Shown: piece after piece, positions 27,896 to 29,830 of the stretch | How positions within the stretch are numbered: position 1 is the stretch's first letter | Layout: every line of letters starts with the position of its first letter | Virus record (IMG/VR): IMGVR_UViG_3300046004_001145 | Location: 1-29,830 of that record | Direction: 5' to 3' (one strand) | DNA: 29,830 nt | Source: a virus | The notes under the pieces: generated by a model | Databases searched by the model: none | What the model was told of the DNA's origin: nothing | Seen by the model: the letters and a program-made list of their open reading frames with translations, nothing else | Made by a program: the position numbers and the translations under genes

Positions 27896-27904
27896 ACTAT
27901 ACCA
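27896..27904 (-). promoter_or_regulatory. Extended -10 promoter TGGTATAGT
   Basis: TGGTATAGTCGAGAC on the minus strand, 12 of 15 positions shared with the promoter at 25751. The TGG gives an extended -10; no good -35 is seen. The predicted +1 (27889-27890) is the first base of the CCUCC hairpin. It lies ten bases after the DUF4406 gene's stop codon. Confidence 0.55.
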
Positions 27905-27913
27905 AAGTTTGCG

Positions 27914-28255
27914 TTAATGCACCACGCCAGACGTCGGCGGCGCAATGGCTGGCGGCTCGGCCTGCATCGGGGCCACAAAGACCGGCAACCCGAGGCACAG
28001 GGCCAGCCAGAGTTCCCAGCGCGCGCCCCGTGAGGCTTCCCAGCTGGGCAGCAGCACGATGGCGTCTGCCAAGCGCAGATGCCACAGGCAGACCAGCAGG
28101 CACCGCCACCACGGCCGTGTGATGGGATTCAGCGTTGCTGGGTTGATGGCCGTAATGCCCCGCTGCCGCAGGCATTCTTCCATGGCATAGAACGCTGGGT
28201 GGTTCCAGCTCGGCAGGCCCGTCATGGGTCCCGCGATATAGACCAGCGGCGTCAC
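27914..28255 (-). CDS. DUF4406 / nucleoside deoxyribosyltransferase-like protein
   Basis: A 113-aa protein. YIAGPMTGLPSWNHPAF at 6-22 is the nucleotide-binding start of the DUF4406/nucleoside 2-deoxyribosyltransferase fold, then AINPA at 36-40 and LADAIVLLPSWEASRGARWE with the presumed catalytic Glu at 81. Related enzymes exchange or cleave nucleobases. Its start overlaps the deoxynucleotide kinase stop by four bases, and together they suggest work on the nucleotide pool. The actual substrate is unknown. Confidence 0.75.
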   Translation of the reverse strand: MTPLVYIAGPMTGLPSWNHPAFYAMEECLRQRGITAINPATLNPITRPWWRCLLVCLWHLRLADAIVLLPSWEASRGARWELWLALCLGLPVFVAPMQAEPPAIAPPTSGVVH

Positions 28256-28833
28256 TGGAACCTCCGTCGCGCGCGGTCTGGGTCAAACGCTCGGTCGACG
28301 AGCCGAATCAGCCGGTCGCGCGCCTCGTCCTGGCGCGCCTCGATGTTGTCGATGATGGCGTCAAACGTGAAGCCGTTCAGCGAGGTCTCGCTGGCGTGGC
28401 CCGCATCTCGGTCGGTCGTGATGACCCGCGAGCCGTCCGCATGCCACCGCCGCACGTCCACGCAGATGCCCCCGTAGGCGCGAATGAACGCGGCCTCGTT
28501 AGGGAACCGGAGATCCGGAATCACGACCAGCAGCCCCTCCGGCGCGCTCTCCAGCCACTCATGGATCGTCCACGCCACAATGCGCACCCACGTGTCCGGG
28601 TCATGCGCGCGGCCCTCCATGCCGAGCCGTTGCAGGAGTGGCCCGTCCTTGGTCGTCATGCCGTAGTCGGCCCGTGCCAGCACCTTCACCGCGTCGGCAA
28701 AGCCCAAGCGGCGGCTGTTGCCGTAGTGGTTGAGCAGGGCATCGGTCAGCATGTCCTTGCCCTGCCGCGCTTTGTGTCCGAGGCCCACGAGGGCCACGCC
28801 GTCAAGATCCGGCCAAGTCGTCGTCGTCATCAT
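28252..28833 (-). CDS. Deoxynucleoside monophosphate kinase
   Basis: A 193-aa protein. The P-loop-like GLGHKARQGKD (17-27) and the conserved IPDLRFPNEA (105-114) match T4 gene 1-type dNMP kinases, which phosphorylate dNMPs to dNDPs for phage DNA synthesis. A lid-like MEGRAHDPDTWVRI follows the GPLLQRLG segment, as in the family. The ATG at 28833 overlaps the upstream gene by 32 bases; a GTG at 28797 is an alternative start. Many members phosphorylate modified nucleotides, which may relate to the methyltransferase, but this is not shown. Confidence 0.8.
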   Translation of the reverse strand: MMTTTTWPDLDGVALVGLGHKARQGKDMLTDALLNHYGNSRRLGFADAVKVLARADYGMTTKDGPLLQRLGMEGRAHDPDTWVRIVAWTIHEWLESAPEGLLVVIPDLRFPNEAAFIRAYGGICVDVRRWHADGSRVITTDRDAGHASETSLNGFTFDAIIDNIEARQDEARDRLIRLVDRAFDPDRARRRFQ

Positions 28834-28999
28834 CCGTGAGTCCGTCAGCCCGTCGTGCGACGGCCATAATGCCCGGGTAGAGCTGGAGCGTCACCCAATC
28901 CAGTGCCCGCAGGATGCCCACGGCCAGCGCATGCAGCAGGCAGATGCCCACCCACACCACGGCCATCGGCGCATACAGCATAGCCCAGAGCAGGCGCAT
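28802..28999 (-). CDS. Small membrane protein with acidic tail
   Basis: A 65-aa protein from the ATG at 28999, two bases after the upstream stop. MRLLWAMLYAPMAVVWVGIC and a further hydrophobic run (LLHALAVGILRALDW) form one or two membrane helices. The end carries a run of six Asp. The longer frame to 29107 is a shadow of the neighbouring gene. Function unknown; the run of Asp may chelate metal or mimic nucleic acid charge. Confidence 0.6.
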   Translation of the reverse strand: MRLLWAMLYAPMAVVWVGICLLHALAVGILRALDWVTLQLYPGIMAVARRADGLTDDDDDDLAGS

Positions 29000-29001
29000 G
29001 G

Positions 29002-29421
29002 TTAGGCCCGCATCAGCAGGGAATGCGACCTGAACTGCCGCAGCCGCAGATAGTCTGGCACGAAGAGGTAGCACCGCCCGTCGCCGTCGATGATGCGCCC
29101 CGCCCACAGGAAGGCAGCATGCCCGTCAGGCCCGTCAATGTCCGTGCAATAGAGGATGCCTGTGTCCGCGTGCAGGTCCGGTCGGCGTTTCACGCGCGTC
29201 TTGATGCCCAGCCGAGACGCCGCGTGGCGAAACTCGGCCCACGGGGCCACGCCTTGCGCCAGCACGCTGGCTGGGTCGTCGAAGGCGGCAAAGGCCGTGG
29301 GCCAGTCGACGCCGCACAGCATGGCCAGTGAGGCCACCGCGCAGTCGCCATGCCCCTGCTGCTGCGGCACAAACCGCACCAGATGCGGGGGACTGCCTAC
29401 CAGCGTGCTGGGTCGAGCCAT
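29002..29421 (-). CDS. C39-like cysteine peptidase-fold protein
   Basis: A 139-aa protein. QQGHGDCAVASLAMLCGVDW (21-40) places a Cys27 at a helix start after the oxyanion Gln, and DGHAAFLWAGRIIDGDG (99-115) supplies His101 and an Asp, which is the C39/papain-like layout. The family includes bacteriocin-processing peptidases and inactive relatives. It lies in the early block with no ABC transporter, so secretion is unlikely. It may cleave a host protein or cell-wall peptide; the substrate is unknown. It overlaps its upstream neighbour by 25 bases. Confidence 0.65.
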   Translation of the reverse strand: MARPSTLVGSPPHLVRFVPQQQGHGDCAVASLAMLCGVDWPTAFAAFDDPASVLAQGVAPWAEFRHAASRLGIKTRVKRRPDLHADTGILYCTDIDGPDGHAAFLWAGRIIDGDGRCYLFVPDYLRLRQFRSHSLLMRA

Positions 29422-29830
29422 ACCATCCGCACCGAGTGCATGTCCGTCCGGCCCTTATGCTGTGTCAGGGTGCAGTAGCCCCGGCGCTGCGGGCGTCCGC
29501 GCACCTGGGCCGAGAGCTGGTAGCCGTGCGTCTCCGTCATGCAGCCGAGTTCGATGAGGAGTTTGTCGGCGCGCCACGGAATCCACGCCAGCTGGTGCGT
29601 GTGGGCTTGGCAGAGGATGCGCCACGGGTCGAGCTGCATGGCCTGTTCCTGGTCGCTCAGCCATTCCTCCACGCCGCGCATGGCCGACCCCGGCACGCGC
29701 GAGAACTTCTCCGCGTGGCTGACGATGATGTCGCCCACCTGCGTACACCACTTTACGTCGAACCGACCCACCTGCACCGGGTTGAACCGCACACTCGGAT
29801 AGCGGCGGCACATGGCGCGCAGCACCGAGA
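29397..29830 (-). CDS. Metallophosphoesterase-like protein (5' end cut by window edge)
   Basis: The frame is open to the right edge, so only the last 144 codons or so are seen. GDIIVSHAEKFS and later ILCQAHTHQLAW match the two C-terminal metal-binding boxes (G-x-x-x-x-x-H and G-H-T-H) of calcineurin-like phosphoesterases, with Ala instead of the usual Gly before HTH. The N-terminal D-x-H and G-D-x-x-D boxes would be beyond the window. Phage members include lambda-type Ser/Thr phosphatases and DNA-repair nucleases. The Ala change does not touch a metal ligand. Confidence 0.65.
   Translation of the reverse strand, partial: SVLRAMCRRYPSVRFNPVQVGRFDVKWCTQVGDIIVSHAEKFSRVPGSAMRGVEEWLSDQEQAMQLDPWRILCQAHTHQLAWIPWRADKLLIELGCMTETHGYQLSAQVRGRPQRRGYCTLTQHKGRTDMHSVRMVWLDPARW

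Noticed and set aside
1-29830. tRNA genes, integrase, attachment site
   Set aside because: No cloverleaf with a TTC-type loop and acceptor stem, and no tyrosine or serine recombinase motif, was found. A lysogenic lifestyle cannot be judged from this window.

Overview
The window is a stretch of a tailed double-stranded DNA phage genome. Every gene I can support lies on the minus strand, so transcription runs from the right end to the left, and the coordinates below run against the direction of expression. The DNA is GC-rich. Genes are packed with ATGA, GTGA or TAATG stop/start overlaps and strong GGAGG-type ribosome binding sites. A tail tube gene followed by a tail-assembly-chaperone-like gene suggests a long non-contractile (siphovirus-type) tail. 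No integrase, rRNA, tRNA or host housekeeping gene is visible. The host cannot be named from this sequence; an uncultured or environmental phage of a high-GC bacterium is my guess.

Layout in transcription order. (1) 29830-27914: an edge-truncated metallophosphoesterase-like gene, a C39-like cysteine-peptidase-fold protein, a small membrane protein, a deoxynucleoside-monophosphate kinase and a DUF4406 protein. (2) 27904-27780: an intergenic control region with an extended -10 promoter, a candidate 77-nt small RNA that shows CCUCC in two successive hairpin loops, a textbook rho-independent terminator, and a second promoter. (3) 27772-25928: a small HTH protein, a 34-aa membrane peptide, and a recombination cassette of ERF annealing protein, YqaJ/lambda-type exonuclease and a small protein with an SSB-like acidic tail. 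(4) 25927-23704: a structured leader and promoter, then a winged-helix replication initiator carrying iteron-like repeats inside its gene, a G39P-like helicase-loader candidate with a zinc motif, and two small zinc-type proteins. (5) 23659-20006: the strongest promoter seen (TTGACA-N17-TAAAGT) and a run of small accessory genes, including a ParB-like protein, several tiny membrane peptides and a PD-(D/E)XK/VSR-like nuclease. (6) 20002-14729: a tail-fibre-associated protein, a 1483-aa tail fibre and two small proteins. (7) 14723-13010: small and large terminase. (8) 13019-10927: small conserved proteins, a DNA methyltransferase with an internal HTH-like insertion, and an XRE regulator. (9) 10876-5967: portal, MuF-type head protein, virion-morphogenesis protein in two frames, scaffold and major capsid. 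(10) 5887-1: a small AT-hook protein, a 973-aa glycosyltransferase-methyltransferase-glycosyltransferase fusion, neck and tail-completion candidates, tail tube and the start of the chaperone gene.

Regions 1-5 look like the early/replication half and regions 6-10 the late/virion half. The replication and recombination genes would duplicate the genome, terminase packages it through the portal, and the head and tail genes build the particle. Four things stand out: the CCUCC-loop RNA, the promoters each followed by a hairpin starting at or next to the predicted +1, the three-enzyme glycan-modifying protein next to the capsid gene, and the methyltransferase with an inserted HTH. Function calls rest on motif recognition by eye; no database search was possible.
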